Shown: positions 35,699 through 46,453, counted from the first letter of the stretch. The stretch: DNA of 52,379 nucleotides from Alteromonas salexigens (GCF_025628895.1 NZ_JAOTJC010000004.1:1-52379), one strand, 5' to 3'. The notes: a model not told the origin generated them from the sequence alone. Numbers and translations are program-made.

Positions 35699-37075
35699 AT
35701 GGATTGGCTGTCCATCCTCCCGCCACTGGTGGCAATCATTGTTGTATTCTGGAAAAAGGAAGTCATTCTGGCGCTGCTGTTGGCGGTATTGTGCGCCGAA
35801 GCCCTGCTGTTATTACAACATGCCGACAGCAGTGTGATCATGACCCCCATCACCGCCATTGAGCGGGTTATTGATACTGCCGCCAGTCCGGGCAATACCC
35901 GGGTGCTGATATTCAGTGTGCTGGTGGGTGCCTTGCTGGCTTTCATCAGAGATTCCGGGGGCGTCACCGCCACGGTTAACTGGTTGGTGGGCAAAGGCGT
36001 GGCGCGCGGCCGCAAGCAGGTGGGCGGACTCACCATGTTTACCGGTATCGCGGTATTCATCGAGTCGAATCTGAGTGTGTTGACTTCAGGTATTTTTGCC
36101 CGTGGTTTGTTTGATAAATTCGGCATGAGCCGGGCCCGGCTGGCCTACATCATCGACAGTACCAGTGCGCCCGTGTGTATCCTCATTTTGCTGAACGGCT
36201 GGGGCGCGTTCGTGCTGGGGCTGCTGGATACGTACGAACTTAACAGCAGTTCGGCGGCTATCTTATGGGGCAGCGTGCCCCTGAACTTCTATGCGTTGTT
36301 CACGCTGGCCATTGTGCTGTATACCATTGTTACCGACAAAGTACACGGCCCCATGGCCGATGAAGAGGCACTGAGCCGCAAAAGCGACACTGTGCTGGCG
36401 ACCGAGCCGGCCACCCGCGCCCGCTTTATGCTGCTGCCATTAATTGTGATGGTGGTGAGCATGGTGGGCTTTATGCTGTGGACCGGCAACGGCTCACTGG
36501 CTGACGGCAGTGGCAGCAAGTCGGTACTGTACGCCACCGTACTGGCTACCGCCGTGGCGTATCTGCTGCTCATTGGTCATCGCCGCTTTACGCACCATCA
36601 GGCGGTAGAGGTAGGCTTTCGGGGTATGGGCGAGCTGCTGCCACTGGTGACGATTGTGCTGTTGTCGCTGACCCTGGGTAACAGCTTAAAGGTCCTGGGC
36701 ACTGGCGTATTCGTCGCCAGCCTGGTGGGTGAATATCTGCCGCTGGTACTGATTGTGCCCATGTTATTTCTGGCCGGTGCGGTGATGTCGTTTACGACCG
36801 GCACTTCGTGGGGCACCTTCGCTATTCTCATCCCCATCGGCGTGCCGCTTATTCAGTCACTGGGCTTGCCCCCGTCACTGGTGGTCGCGGCTATCCTTGG
36901 CGGCGGGATCTTCGGTGACCATTGCTCACCGATTTCTGACACCACTGCAGTGTCCTCACTGGCGGCGGGATGTGATGTCCTCACCCATGTGAAGACCCAG
37001 TTCCCGTATGCACTAATTGCCGGCGGCGCGACGCTGGTGGCTTACCTGATTGCCAGTTTTATGATGCTCGGCTAG
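35699..37075 (+). CDS. NhaC-family Na+/H+ antiporter-like transporter
   Basis: A 458-residue inner-membrane protein with eleven or twelve helices. The IFSVLVGALLAFIRDSGGV and GGGIFGDHCSPISDTTAVSS motifs place it in the NhaC family of the ion transporter superfamily. The family holds ion antiporters and also some symporters for amino acids and organic acids. It starts 229 bp from the divergent nagZ gene, so a role in taking up a product of the murein locus is possible, but the sequence alone does not show it. ATG 35699 has CAGGAAG upstream. Confidence 0.85.
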   Translation: MDWLSILPPLVAIIVVFWKKEVILALLLAVLCAEALLLLQHADSSVIMTPITAIERVIDTAASPGNTRVLIFSVLVGALLAFIRDSGGVTATVNWLVGKGVARGRKQVGGLTMFTGIAVFIESNLSVLTSGIFARGLFDKFGMSRARLAYIIDSTSAPVCILILLNGWGAFVLGLLDTYELNSSSAAILWGSVPLNFYALFTLAIVLYTIVTDKVHGPMADEEALSRKSDTVLATEPATRARFMLLPLIVMVVSMVGFMLWTGNGSLADGSGSKSVLYATVLATAVAYLLLIGHRRFTHHQAVEVGFRGMGELLPLVTIVLLSLTLGNSLKVLGTGVFVASLVGEYLPLVLIVPMLFLAGAVMSFTTGTSWGTFAILIPIGVPLIQSLGLPPSLVVAAILGGGIFGDHCSPISDTTAVSSLAAGCDVLTHVKTQFPYALIAGGATLVAYLIASFMMLG

Positions 37076-37095
37076 GGTATTGTCGCCGCCTGTGA

Positions 37096-37512
37096 TCAGG
37101 TGGCGAACAACTGTGCCATATCGGCAAACGCTTTAAACTCCAGCGCATTTCCAAACGGGTCAGCAAAGAAGAGGGTGGCTTGTTCTCCCGGCTGACCGGC
37201 AAACCGCACATAGGGTTTGATTATGAATTCAGTTCCTTTGCTCTCCAGCCGGTCTGCCAGTTGTTGCCAGTCAGCCATATCCAGCACCACGCCAAAGTGG
37301 GGGACGGGCACGGCCTGGGCATCCACCGCGTTGTAAGAGGGAGCCGAAGGCATTGCGGCTACGCAGTGGGTAACCAGTTGGTGGCCAAAGAAGTCCCAGT
37401 CAATCCACTGACTGGCACTGCGCCCCTGACGGCACCCCAGCAGCTCACCGTAAAAGGCTCTCGCCTTGGTCAGGCAGGTGACCGGAATGGCCAGATGAAA
37501 TGGATTTGGCAT
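37096..37512 (-). CDS. VOC family protein
   Basis: A 138-residue single VOC domain (glyoxalase/dioxygenase fold): HLAIPVTCLTKARAFYGELLGC, HFGVVLDMADWQQLADRL and the ending TLFFADPFGNALEFKAF with the metal-ligand glutamate. The metal ligands H and E fit a metalloenzyme; the reaction is unknown. It is 38 bp downstream of the aldehyde dehydrogenase gene on the same strand, probably one operon. Confidence 0.9.
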   Translation of the reverse strand: MPNPFHLAIPVTCLTKARAFYGELLGCRQGRSASQWIDWDFFGHQLVTHCVAAMPSAPSYNAVDAQAVPVPHFGVVLDMADWQQLADRLESKGTEFIIKPYVRFAGQPGEQATLFFADPFGNALEFKAFADMAQLFAT

Positions 37513-37550
37513 AGGGATTACCTCTCGGCTCAGTGACTAGCGAGCGGGCA

Positions 37551-38963
37551 CTATAGCAATTTCCTGAGAATTTTCAGCTTAAGATCAGTATAAGGCGGAT
37601 ACCGGAACGGCACATCAAAGGCAAATGCCCGCCGCATTACCGTTTTGAGGTGACTGAACGTATCGAAGCCGGCCTGACCGTGGTAACTGCCCATGCCGCT
37701 GCTGCCGACACCGCCAAAAGGCAGGTTCGGGTTGGTCATAAACATCATCGTATCGTTAATACACACGCTGCCGGCACTGGTATTGGCCAGTACCCGTTCT
37801 TCCAGGTGTTTGTCGTCGGTAAATAAATACAGCGCCAGCGGCTTAGGACGGGCATTTATGAAGCCCATGGCTTCTTCCATGGTATCCACTGCAACAATAG
37901 GCAGGATTGGGCCAAAGATTTCCTCACGCATTAATGCACTGTCCGGCGCGGGGTTCACCACCAGGGTAGGGGCCATCCTGCAGGCACTTACGTCCACTTC
38001 TCCACCGTACTCCAGAGTTTGTTCTGCCAGATAACTTTGTAAGCGCTGCAAATGCCGGGCGTTGATAATGCTGCCATAATCGTTATTAGTAAGTGCTGAC
38101 TCACCGTACTGAGCAATAATTTCACTTTTGATTGCCGCCACCAATGCCGGTAATAAGCCGGCTTCCACCAGCACATAGTCAGGGGCAATGCAGGTTTGGC
38201 CTGCGTTCATCCATTTTCCCCACACTATACGCCGCGCAGCCACCGCCAGATGGGTACTGGTATCAACCACACAGGGACTTTTACCGCCCAACTCCAGGGT
38301 CACCGGGGTGAGGTGTTTGGCTGCTGCGGCCATCACTATTTTACCTACGGTTTCACCGCCGGTATAAAACACATGATCCCAGGGCATGGCCAGCAGAGCA
38401 CTGGTTTCGTCTTTACCGCCTTCCACCACCTGCACCGCATCGTTGTCGAGATACGCCGGAATAAGTCTGGCTACGAGGGCAGAGGTGGCTGCTGCCAGCT
38501 CTGAGGGCTTCAGTACGGCACAGTTACCCGCGGCCACAGCGGCAATAAAAGGGGCCAGTAGTAATTGCAGAGGATAATTCCAGGCGCCGATGATAAGCAC
38601 GGTCCCCAGCGGCTCGGGGTACTGGTAACTCTTGCCGGGCCAGGCCACCATGGGCGTGCTTACCCGGCGGGGTTTATTCCAGCGCTCCAGGTGCTTCAGG
38701 GTATGTTTAATGTCGGCCTGCAGAAACCCCACCTCGGCGACAATACTTTCTGAACGACACTTACCTAAATCTGCATGCAGGGCCTCGGTAATCTCACTCT
38801 CATGCTCATTCAGTAAGGCTTGCAAGGCGCGTAATTGCTGGCGCCGCCAGCTCAGATCACGGGTTTTCCCCGCTGCAAAGGTGGCCCTTAAGGCCTGCTG
38901 CACCTGTGTTGCCTGTTGCTGGTGTGCGGTGAGTGACGCGTCCTGCTGATCTGCCATGCCCAT
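37551..38963 (-). CDS. aldehyde dehydrogenase, coniferyl-aldehyde/ALDH3-like
   Basis: A 470-residue NAD(P)-dependent dehydrogenase of the class-3 ALDH branch, which includes coniferyl aldehyde dehydrogenases. Motifs: IGAWNYPLQLLLAPFIAAVAAGN (nucleotide binding), the glutamate in LELGGKSPCVVD, and the catalytic cysteine in NAGQTCIAPDYVL. The C-terminal hydrophobic segment (GGVGSSGMGSYHGQAGFDTFSH) is family-typical. Substrate probably fatty or aromatic aldehydes. ATG 38963 has AAGGT five bases upstream. Confidence 0.9.
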   Translation of the reverse strand: MGMADQQDASLTAHQQQATQVQQALRATFAAGKTRDLSWRRQQLRALQALLNEHESEITEALHADLGKCRSESIVAEVGFLQADIKHTLKHLERWNKPRRVSTPMVAWPGKSYQYPEPLGTVLIIGAWNYPLQLLLAPFIAAVAAGNCAVLKPSELAAATSALVARLIPAYLDNDAVQVVEGGKDETSALLAMPWDHVFYTGGETVGKIVMAAAAKHLTPVTLELGGKSPCVVDTSTHLAVAARRIVWGKWMNAGQTCIAPDYVLVEAGLLPALVAAIKSEIIAQYGESALTNNDYGSIINARHLQRLQSYLAEQTLEYGGEVDVSACRMAPTLVVNPAPDSALMREEIFGPILPIVAVDTMEEAMGFINARPKPLALYLFTDDKHLEERVLANTSAGSVCINDTMMFMTNPNLPFGGVGSSGMGSYHGQAGFDTFSHLKTVMRRAFAFDVPFRYPPYTDLKLKILRKLL

Positions 38964-39027
38964 AATACCTTGCGATTATCTGCGGGGGATAGGAGCAGTA
39001 TAGGCAAGTGAGTGCACCGCTGGCAAT

Positions 39028-41919
39028 CTAATCTCGGTCCGCGTGCTGGCGCTGCCCCCACTTCGCCAGCAGATGGCGCATCTCCCTTTCCCGGAAGGGC
39101 TTACCGAGGTGGTCGTCCATACCTGCCGCCCGGGCTTTCTGTTTATCTTCAACCATCGCCGCCGCAGTGAGCGCGATAATAGGAATGGTGTTGCCGGTGC
39201 GACGAATTTCACGGGTGGCCTGATAACCGTCCATCACCGGCATCTGCACATCCATCAGCACCAGCACGTAATCGTGTGCCGCGACAGCCTCCACCGCCTG
39301 CTGGCCGTTCTCAACCACGTCAACTGACACGCCAAGGTGCCTGAGTTGCTCTTCAATCACAGTCTGATTAATGGGGTTATCTTCAACCAGCAGCACCCGA
39401 CCCGCCAGCTGCACTTTTTCGCCCACCGGATGGAGCGAGTCAATGTGCTGCTGCGCCTTGGCGGCGGATTTCTGAGCGTTACTGGCCCGTTGCAACGGCA
39501 CCGTGAACGACATGACGGTGCCCTTCCCAAGCTCGCTGTGTACAGAGAAACAGCCCTGCATGGCTTCCACCAGTCGCTGACTGATAGTCATTCCCAGACC
39601 CGTACCGCCATACTCCCGGCTGGTAGACGTATCAGCCTGAGAGAAGGCATCGAACAGATGTTCCAGCTGATTTTCGGACATACCAATACCGGTGTCCTTA
39701 ACTGACCAGGTCAGCCGGGCTTCATTTTCATCGAGGTTTTGCGCGCCCACAGTGACCTCCACCTCGCCCTGGGGGGTGAACTTAATGGCATTTCCAATCA
39801 GATTCACCAGCACCTGGGTCAGTCGCAGCGCATCACCCACATAATATTTGTCACACTTACCGGCAAACTTAAACACCAGCGACAGCTCTTTTTCCTGTGC
39901 CTGGGTGCGGAACATGCTGTCGAGGCGCCGCAGGATATCGGGTAACGAAAAGACCTCAGATTCAAGCTCCAGTTTACCCGCTTCTATTTTGGAAAAATCC
40001 AGAATGGTATTGATGATTCCCAGCAACATCTCGCCAGACTGATTAATGCGATAAAACTTTTCATAGCTGTCAGGGTTACCATGTTGCTGGATCCCCAGAC
40101 TACTGAGTCCGATGATGGCGTTCATAGGGGTGCGGATCTCGTGGCTCATATTGGCCAGAAAATCACTTTTCGCCTGATCCGACTGCACGGCAATGTCGCG
40201 GGCTTCCTGCAGTTCCTTTTCCGACTCCTGCAACCGCGCATTGGCATTGGTCAGTTCACGGGTACGGTTTTCCACCTGATATTCTACTTCCCGGGTATGA
40301 CCGGCAAGAATGATGATGAACCAGCCAAGCAGGCCGGTAAACAACAGTCCGGCGATGAGCAGCAAGTGTACGCCCCATGGCTGACTGAGGAATTCATGGT
40401 CGCTGACCTGAATAAGCTCCCACGCCCGGCCACCTACTCTCAGCACGTGGCGGGCTTGCATCGGAAACAGGGCTGCATCATCGCTCAGCATTGACTGGCG
40501 GGAAGCCACCAGTGAGCGAAGCGTGTCGTCCGCCATAGGCGTGTGATAAAGCACCGCAGGCTCGGTCCCGGCATCCGGGTCGATGAGGGCCAGGTGGGTA
40601 TTGCTAAGCATTTCCCCGCTCAGGGCAATTTCGGCCAGCTCCTGTAAGCGAATGACGGCTGTCGCATAGCCGTCTGACAAGAGCCCGCTGGTGCCATAGT
40701 TTCCTGCTGAATACGGTAAAAAAAGCAATACGCCAAGCTGTGTTTCACCACCGTGGGACAGCGTAATAGGCGGAGTGGGAATAGCGTTTTTGGCGACCCA
40801 TGCAGCTTCCAGCGTCTCCTTGCGTGACGTCTGCGAGGCAACGTCCAGTCCCAGCACATCTTTGTTGATTGCGAATGGCGCCAGATAACTGATCACCACA
40901 TGATTATCACGCAGGGTGACCGGCTCCACCTGCCCGGCGCTATTGCGCTGGCTGACCGTAAAGCCCGGCTCATAGCCACTGTCGCGATAACGCTGTTGCA
41001 TAAAGGCTTCGAATTCACGCAAGTCACTGCCTGCCACCCGGGCGTTCCACGACAGTCCGTTGAGTAACGGGTTACGCAACATAATTGTGGCGGTGTACTC
41101 TTCGAATTCTTCCGGTATCAGTGTCTCATGAGAGGCTACAAAGCCAGCCAGACCGTGCAGAATATCAATAATATTGCCCAGTTCGCCGTCCAGAGTACTG
41201 GCGATCCGCTCGGCGTTATTCGCGAACGCCTGTTCCTGACGGTTCTGTTCCATCTGGGTGGCCAGTAGCGACAACACCACAATTCCCGCGGTAATGCCGG
41301 TTAGCGACAACAGAACCAGGCGGGATTTTTGTGCCGGTGCGTGCATGACTCGCGGGAAAGACACCACCAGCCAGGGCAACAGAAAAATGATGCCTACCGC
41401 ATCGCCGGCCCACCAGTTCATCCACACCACCAGTAAAGATTCAGTGGGCAGATAGCCGGCGAACCAAATGGTTAGCGTGCTGAGGGTAGCATTAACCAGC
41501 GCGCTCAGTAACGCACCAAAGGTTAAGAATGTGACGACTTTAGAGGCCCGGTGGTAGGCAAACGGAAAGCCACAGGTACGGCAAACTAACCAACAACCCA
41601 CGGCCGCCTGTAAGGTGGCGCCAATGCCCAGCACCACCGGCAGCACCAGATCGTTGGGCGAAGCGATAAACACCGAGGTGGTATAGAACGTGACGGCAAG
41701 GGAGCCGATGAAGACCCCGATCAAGCCCGCACTGCCGTACACCAGTACCGCGGCCAGCGCCAGGCCGGCAGCCGGCCAGAAAATCGCAACATGCTCCGGT
41801 GGCATCGCCGCGCTTTTGCCCACCAGCCCCAACAGGAAATAGCCCAGCGCCGTCAGTACTAACGCGCTAAGGTATTTTTTCCAGTGCATGTTTGAACGAG
41901 CGTCAGGCGCCTGCTGCAT
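39028..41919 (-). CDS. hybrid histidine kinase, MASE1-CHASE-HisKA-HATPase-REC
   Basis: A 963-residue sensor. MASE1 membrane domain (residues 15-200, eight helices), a further helix at 200-222, a periplasmic CHASE domain (about 240-500), a helix at 517-540, a short coiled coil (545-580), HisKA with H593 in NMSHEIRTP, HATPase_c (about 700-830; DTGIGMS, GGTGLGM), and a C-terminal receiver (about 838-960; VLMDVQMPVMDG). CHASE domains sense small extracellular ligands. With no separate response regulator adjacent, it may signal to a phosphotransfer protein elsewhere. Confidence 0.93.
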   Translation of the reverse strand: MQQAPDARSNMHWKKYLSALVLTALGYFLLGLVGKSAAMPPEHVAIFWPAAGLALAAVLVYGSAGLIGVFIGSLAVTFYTTSVFIASPNDLVLPVVLGIGATLQAAVGCWLVCRTCGFPFAYHRASKVVTFLTFGALLSALVNATLSTLTIWFAGYLPTESLLVVWMNWWAGDAVGIIFLLPWLVVSFPRVMHAPAQKSRLVLLSLTGITAGIVVLSLLATQMEQNRQEQAFANNAERIASTLDGELGNIIDILHGLAGFVASHETLIPEEFEEYTATIMLRNPLLNGLSWNARVAGSDLREFEAFMQQRYRDSGYEPGFTVSQRNSAGQVEPVTLRDNHVVISYLAPFAINKDVLGLDVASQTSRKETLEAAWVAKNAIPTPPITLSHGGETQLGVLLFLPYSAGNYGTSGLLSDGYATAVIRLQELAEIALSGEMLSNTHLALIDPDAGTEPAVLYHTPMADDTLRSLVASRQSMLSDDAALFPMQARHVLRVGGRAWELIQVSDHEFLSQPWGVHLLLIAGLLFTGLLGWFIIILAGHTREVEYQVENRTRELTNANARLQESEKELQEARDIAVQSDQAKSDFLANMSHEIRTPMNAIIGLSSLGIQQHGNPDSYEKFYRINQSGEMLLGIINTILDFSKIEAGKLELESEVFSLPDILRRLDSMFRTQAQEKELSLVFKFAGKCDKYYVGDALRLTQVLVNLIGNAIKFTPQGEVEVTVGAQNLDENEARLTWSVKDTGIGMSENQLEHLFDAFSQADTSTSREYGGTGLGMTISQRLVEAMQGCFSVHSELGKGTVMSFTVPLQRASNAQKSAAKAQQHIDSLHPVGEKVQLAGRVLLVEDNPINQTVIEEQLRHLGVSVDVVENGQQAVEAVAAHDYVLVLMDVQMPVMDGYQATREIRRTGNTIPIIALTAAAMVEDKQKARAAGMDDHLGKPFREREMRHLLAKWGQRQHADRD

Positions 41920-42009
41920 GTCTCTCTGCTCTTGTTAGCCAGGCCCTACGATAGCGGGTCTGGAATCTCACTGCCACCCTGGCAAGCAGGAATTAACGTC
42001 CTTTTTCCG

Positions 42010-42047
42010 GGGCCATAAACAACACAGCCTGCATGACGCAGGCTGTG
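42010..42047 (-). terminator. rho-independent terminator of purA
   Basis: On the minus strand a perfect 10-bp stem CACAGCCTGC/GCAGGCTGTG (42023-42047, 5-base loop) is followed by TTGTTTATGG, 24 bp beyond the purA stop. Confidence 0.85.
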
Positions 42048-42071
42048 GATAACGTTTGGATAAACGATGTC

Positions 42072-43373
<1,302 letters not shown>

Positions 43374-43502
43374 TCAAATGCGTAAAAAAATTAGGCGTGG
43401 ATTCTATCAAAAAGTGACCCCGGGGATCACCTCTTTTATGCGTAAAAAGTCAGCAGTGCGGATATTTCATCTTCATAACCACCCAGAACGTCACACCGGG
43501 TG

Positions 43503-43688
43503 TCAGCGGGCAAGATAGAATAAACTGACCAGACCGGTGACCACGAGTACGCCGCCTAACTGGCGTAATTTGTTGGAGGGGTGTTGGCTGACCTGCTGCA
43601 AATAGAGGCGCCACCGATTCGGGAACAATAATGGCCCGATCCCCTCAATGATTAACACCAGTGCCAGCGCCTGCCAAAGCCAATCCAT
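43503..43688 (-). CDS. DUF2065 (YjeT-like) small membrane protein
   Basis: A 61-residue protein of two membrane helices (LWQALALVLIIEGIGPLLFP and LGGVLVVTGLVSLFYLA) with the conserved middle NRWRLYLQQVSQHPSNKLRQ. It fits the DUF2065 family, which lies between hflC and purA in E. coli; function unknown. It is 132 bp upstream of purA on the same strand. Confidence 0.93.
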   Translation of the reverse strand: MDWLWQALALVLIIEGIGPLLFPNRWRLYLQQVSQHPSNKLRQLGGVLVVTGLVSLFYLAR

Positions 43689-43720
43689 ACCGTGTCCTTA
43701 GTTGCCGATACCGGGTCAGT

Positions 43721-44881
43721 CTAACATGAACTCAGCGCAGAGATATCCAGCTGGTCAGGGCTGTGATACAAGGCAAACCCGAAGCGCAGCCGGTTACCGC
43801 GATAGTCAGTCATAATGTGATGACGTTCCAGGTTCTGGGCAATGGTCGCGGTAGTTTGCGCATCGGGTAGTTCGAAGGTGAGAAAGTGCCCGCGCTCCGT
43901 AGCATCCTCAACCAACAGCGCCTGGCGATTTACCATTGGATGGGCGAGTGTGTCGAGCTGACTTAAAAATGCCTCCTGCACCTTCATCACATGGGCATTA
44001 ATGTTGGCGGGCGTAATGTCTTCCCTTGAAAACAGGTCGAGCACGGCCCGCAACCGGTACAGGGGCGAGAAATCCATGGTTGCGCCGGCGAAGCGCATGC
44101 CGTCTTCACTATACTGCACCTGTCCGTCACGGGGCTGGTCAAGTTGCCCGAATTCGGCATACCAGCCGGTATACAAAGGCCGCTGCTTGCAGGGCTTAGG
44201 CACATGGACAAAACACGCCCCTTCCCCGCCCTGGGCGTACTTATAGCCGCCTGCCAAATAAAACACCCGGTCCTGAATGGCGCTGATGTCGGTTGGCCGG
44301 GCCATAAAGTGGTGATACCCGTCAATCACCACCAGGGTCTCCTGATCAGCGACTGCATCGACGATACGTTCGATGTCGCTGACCACAAAACCGGAATTGA
44401 AAAACACATGGCTCAGAAAAATCACGTCATATTGGCCGCCCTGAATAGCTTCTATAAACCGGTCGCTGAAGCTCTGGAAGGGTTGCGCGGGCACTTTGTT
44501 CAGGCTAACCGTGTCCATTTCAGCGAGTCGGTTCGCCTGCCTGTAGAAACTGTGAAACTCGGCGTCGGTAGACAAAATGCGCAATGACTGCGTCCAGTCC
44601 TTGCAGCTAAGAATGCGAAACAATAATTCGTGGGTATTCGGTGCAAATACAATTTGCTCAGGGTCTTGGGTGCCCAGCAGGCGACTGATGTGCTGCTGCA
44701 AGCCGGGCACGCAATCTTCAAAGAAGTACGCCCATTTTTGATCAGCCAGTCTGGCGCTGTCGTCCCAGTAGTCGAGCATGGCCTGGCGGGTCACATCAGG
44801 CCAGTAGTAGTGGCTGTGCGGGGAAAAGTGCTGTTTGCCGGCATTGGCCTTCAGGAACCGCTGGTAATACTGCTGGTACAT
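43721..44881 (-). CDS. class V aminotransferase-fold PLP enzyme
   Basis: A 386-residue fold type I PLP enzyme related to kynureninase and cysteine desulfurase-like proteins. The PLP lysine is in LAGGYKYAQGGEGACFVH, the aspartate that pairs with the ring nitrogen is in VVIDGYHHFM, and HSHYYWPDVTRQAMLDYWDDS marks the N-terminus. It is somewhat shorter than kynureninase (about 415) and lacks its clear signature. The reaction is not certain. It starts 32 bp beyond the DUF2065 gene, on the same strand. Confidence 0.82.
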   Translation of the reverse strand: MYQQYYQRFLKANAGKQHFSPHSHYYWPDVTRQAMLDYWDDSARLADQKWAYFFEDCVPGLQQHISRLLGTQDPEQIVFAPNTHELLFRILSCKDWTQSLRILSTDAEFHSFYRQANRLAEMDTVSLNKVPAQPFQSFSDRFIEAIQGGQYDVIFLSHVFFNSGFVVSDIERIVDAVADQETLVVIDGYHHFMARPTDISAIQDRVFYLAGGYKYAQGGEGACFVHVPKPCKQRPLYTGWYAEFGQLDQPRDGQVQYSEDGMRFAGATMDFSPLYRLRAVLDLFSREDITPANINAHVMKVQEAFLSQLDTLAHPMVNRQALLVEDATERGHFLTFELPDAQTTATIAQNLERHHIMTDYRGNRLRFGFALYHSPDQLDISALSSC

Positions 44882-45152
44882 GTTTCAATCCACAGACGCT
44901 GAAAGAATGCTGACTGTACCAAAAACCCGGGCGGATGGGAGCCAAGCACGATAATTTACCTCCGCTGAAGTGGCAGCGAAGCTGTACTGCCGCGGTGCTT
45001 TGTTGTCAGCTGCCGGGGCGAAACAGGGCTGACGGCGCTTCACTGAGGCCGTTAGCGCACTGAGCAGGACACTGACCGTTTATATTCCCCCTGGCGGTCT
45101 TTATCTGCTATACATGGACTACGAATACAGCCGATACCGCAAGGAGTCAGCA
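44882..45152. other. intergenic region, divergent promoters only
   Basis: Between two divergent genes. I see no RNA gene, repeat or convincing reading frame; GC is ordinary for the region. Confidence 0.45.
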
Positions 45153-45587
45153 GTGAAATTTCCTAAATATGGCCACTACGCGTTGGATTTTTCAGGCAAC
45201 GTGATGGAGGTATTTGCTACCGGTAGCTGGAACCTGCACACGGTGCAGAGCCTGAGTTCTGACATGCAGGAACTGGTGCATCGTATTGGTGATACACCCT
45301 GGGCGGCGCTAATGGACGGCCGTCGCTGGGTATTGTCCACGCCGGACTGCCAGCAAGCGCTCAGCGAACAAATCAAATTCAATATTCGTCACGGCCTGCG
45401 GCGTTCAGCCTATGTGATGGAAAACAGCATGGTGAAAAAAGCGCAGCTGGAACGCACCCATCCGCATCAGGATGATGCGGCTTATGAGCCCGACTACCAG
45501 CGCGAATATTTCACCAGTTATTTCGATGCCCTTAAGTGGCTGCATGAGGAAGGGTACTCTCCCCTTCCCTCACAGCCTGAACGTTAG
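45153..45587 (+). CDS. hypothetical STAS-like small protein
   Basis: A 144-residue protein from GTG 45153, chosen because AAGGAG stands six bases upstream; the frame is also open from ATG 45114. The pattern KFPKYGHYALDFSGNVMEVFATGSWN followed by PWAALMDGRRWVLSTPDC resembles bacterial STAS-like or SpoIIAA-like domains with a beta-strand first and a glycine-containing turn. No function can be stated. Its last 4 bp overlap the converging cnoX gene. Confidence 0.65.
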   Translation: MKFPKYGHYALDFSGNVMEVFATGSWNLHTVQSLSSDMQELVHRIGDTPWAALMDGRRWVLSTPDCQQALSEQIKFNIRHGLRRSAYVMENSMVKKAQLERTHPHQDDAAYEPDYQREYFTSYFDALKWLHEEGYSPLPSQPER

Positions 45588-46453
45588 TACAGCAGGCCGT
45601 AGACCTTACGACGGTACTCGGATTTCAGCGGGTCGCCGTCGGCCAGGGCATTAATCATATCCAACATGATTTTGCGCGCCTCACCAAAACTTAATTCGGT
45701 TTTCAGCACGGTATATAACAACGCCAGCGCTTCATCAGGTTTATGCGCCTGTTGCAGCTGCACGGCCAAATCCACTTTCAGCTGTAAATTGTCAGGCTCG
45801 GCCGCCACTGCCTCCTGCAATTGTTTAATTTCCGGTGATTCCGCCGCCTGTTCAGCCAGTTCAACCTTGCCGGTTAACGCCTGGTAGCGGGAGTCCTGAT
45901 CCACCATTTTAATGGTTTCCAATAGCTCTTTGGCCTGGCTAACCGAACCGGTTTCCAGCAGGCAGTCTATATACAGATACTTAGCGTCCAGATTGTCCGG
46001 ATTAATATCAAATGCCTGCTTTACCAGCGGAAAGGCGGCCTGATAATCGCCGCTTGCGGCCAGTTTTGCGGCTTCCTGTAAGGCTTCATCTTCTGGATTG
46101 GGCAGGTATTTCGCCAGCATCTCACGAATTTGCGCTTCGGGCTGCACGCCGGCAAAGCCATCGACGGGCTGGCCGTCTTTTACCAGCATCACCGTGGGCA
46201 AACTGCGGATCCCAAACTGACCCGCCACCTCTTGCTGGGCGTCGCAGTCGACTTTCGCCAGGATCAGGTGTTCAGAGTACTCATTGGCGAGCTTTTCCAG
46301 AATAGGCATAAGGTCTTTGCAGGGTTCACACCAGTCAGCCCAGAAATCAACCAGTACCAGCTTTTCCTGTGAGTCTTGCAGGATCACCTGTTGAAAGTTC
46401 TGCGTGGTGATATCGACGATGGTGGCGCCGGTGTTCGCGACTAAATTATCCAT
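45584..46453 (-). CDS. cnoX: thioredoxin-fold chaperedoxin CnoX (YbbN)
   Basis: A 289-residue two-domain protein: thioredoxin domain (1-115) with WADWCEPCKDL, and a C-terminal tetratricopeptide part (about 120-280: DYQAAFPLVKQAFDINPDN, then YIDCLLETGSVSQAKELLETI). CnoX binds unfolded proteins under oxidative (hypochlorous) stress. The E. coli protein has SxxC, not CxxC; this one keeps both cysteines, so it should be redox-active. ATG 46453 is preceded by a weak ribosome site. Confidence 0.9.
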   Translation of the reverse strand: MDNLVANTGATIVDITTQNFQQVILQDSQEKLVLVDFWADWCEPCKDLMPILEKLANEYSEHLILAKVDCDAQQEVAGQFGIRSLPTVMLVKDGQPVDGFAGVQPEAQIREMLAKYLPNPEDEALQEAAKLAASGDYQAAFPLVKQAFDINPDNLDAKYLYIDCLLETGSVSQAKELLETIKMVDQDSRYQALTGKVELAEQAAESPEIKQLQEAVAAEPDNLQLKVDLAVQLQQAHKPDEALALLYTVLKTELSFGEARKIMLDMINALADGDPLKSEYRRKVYGLLY

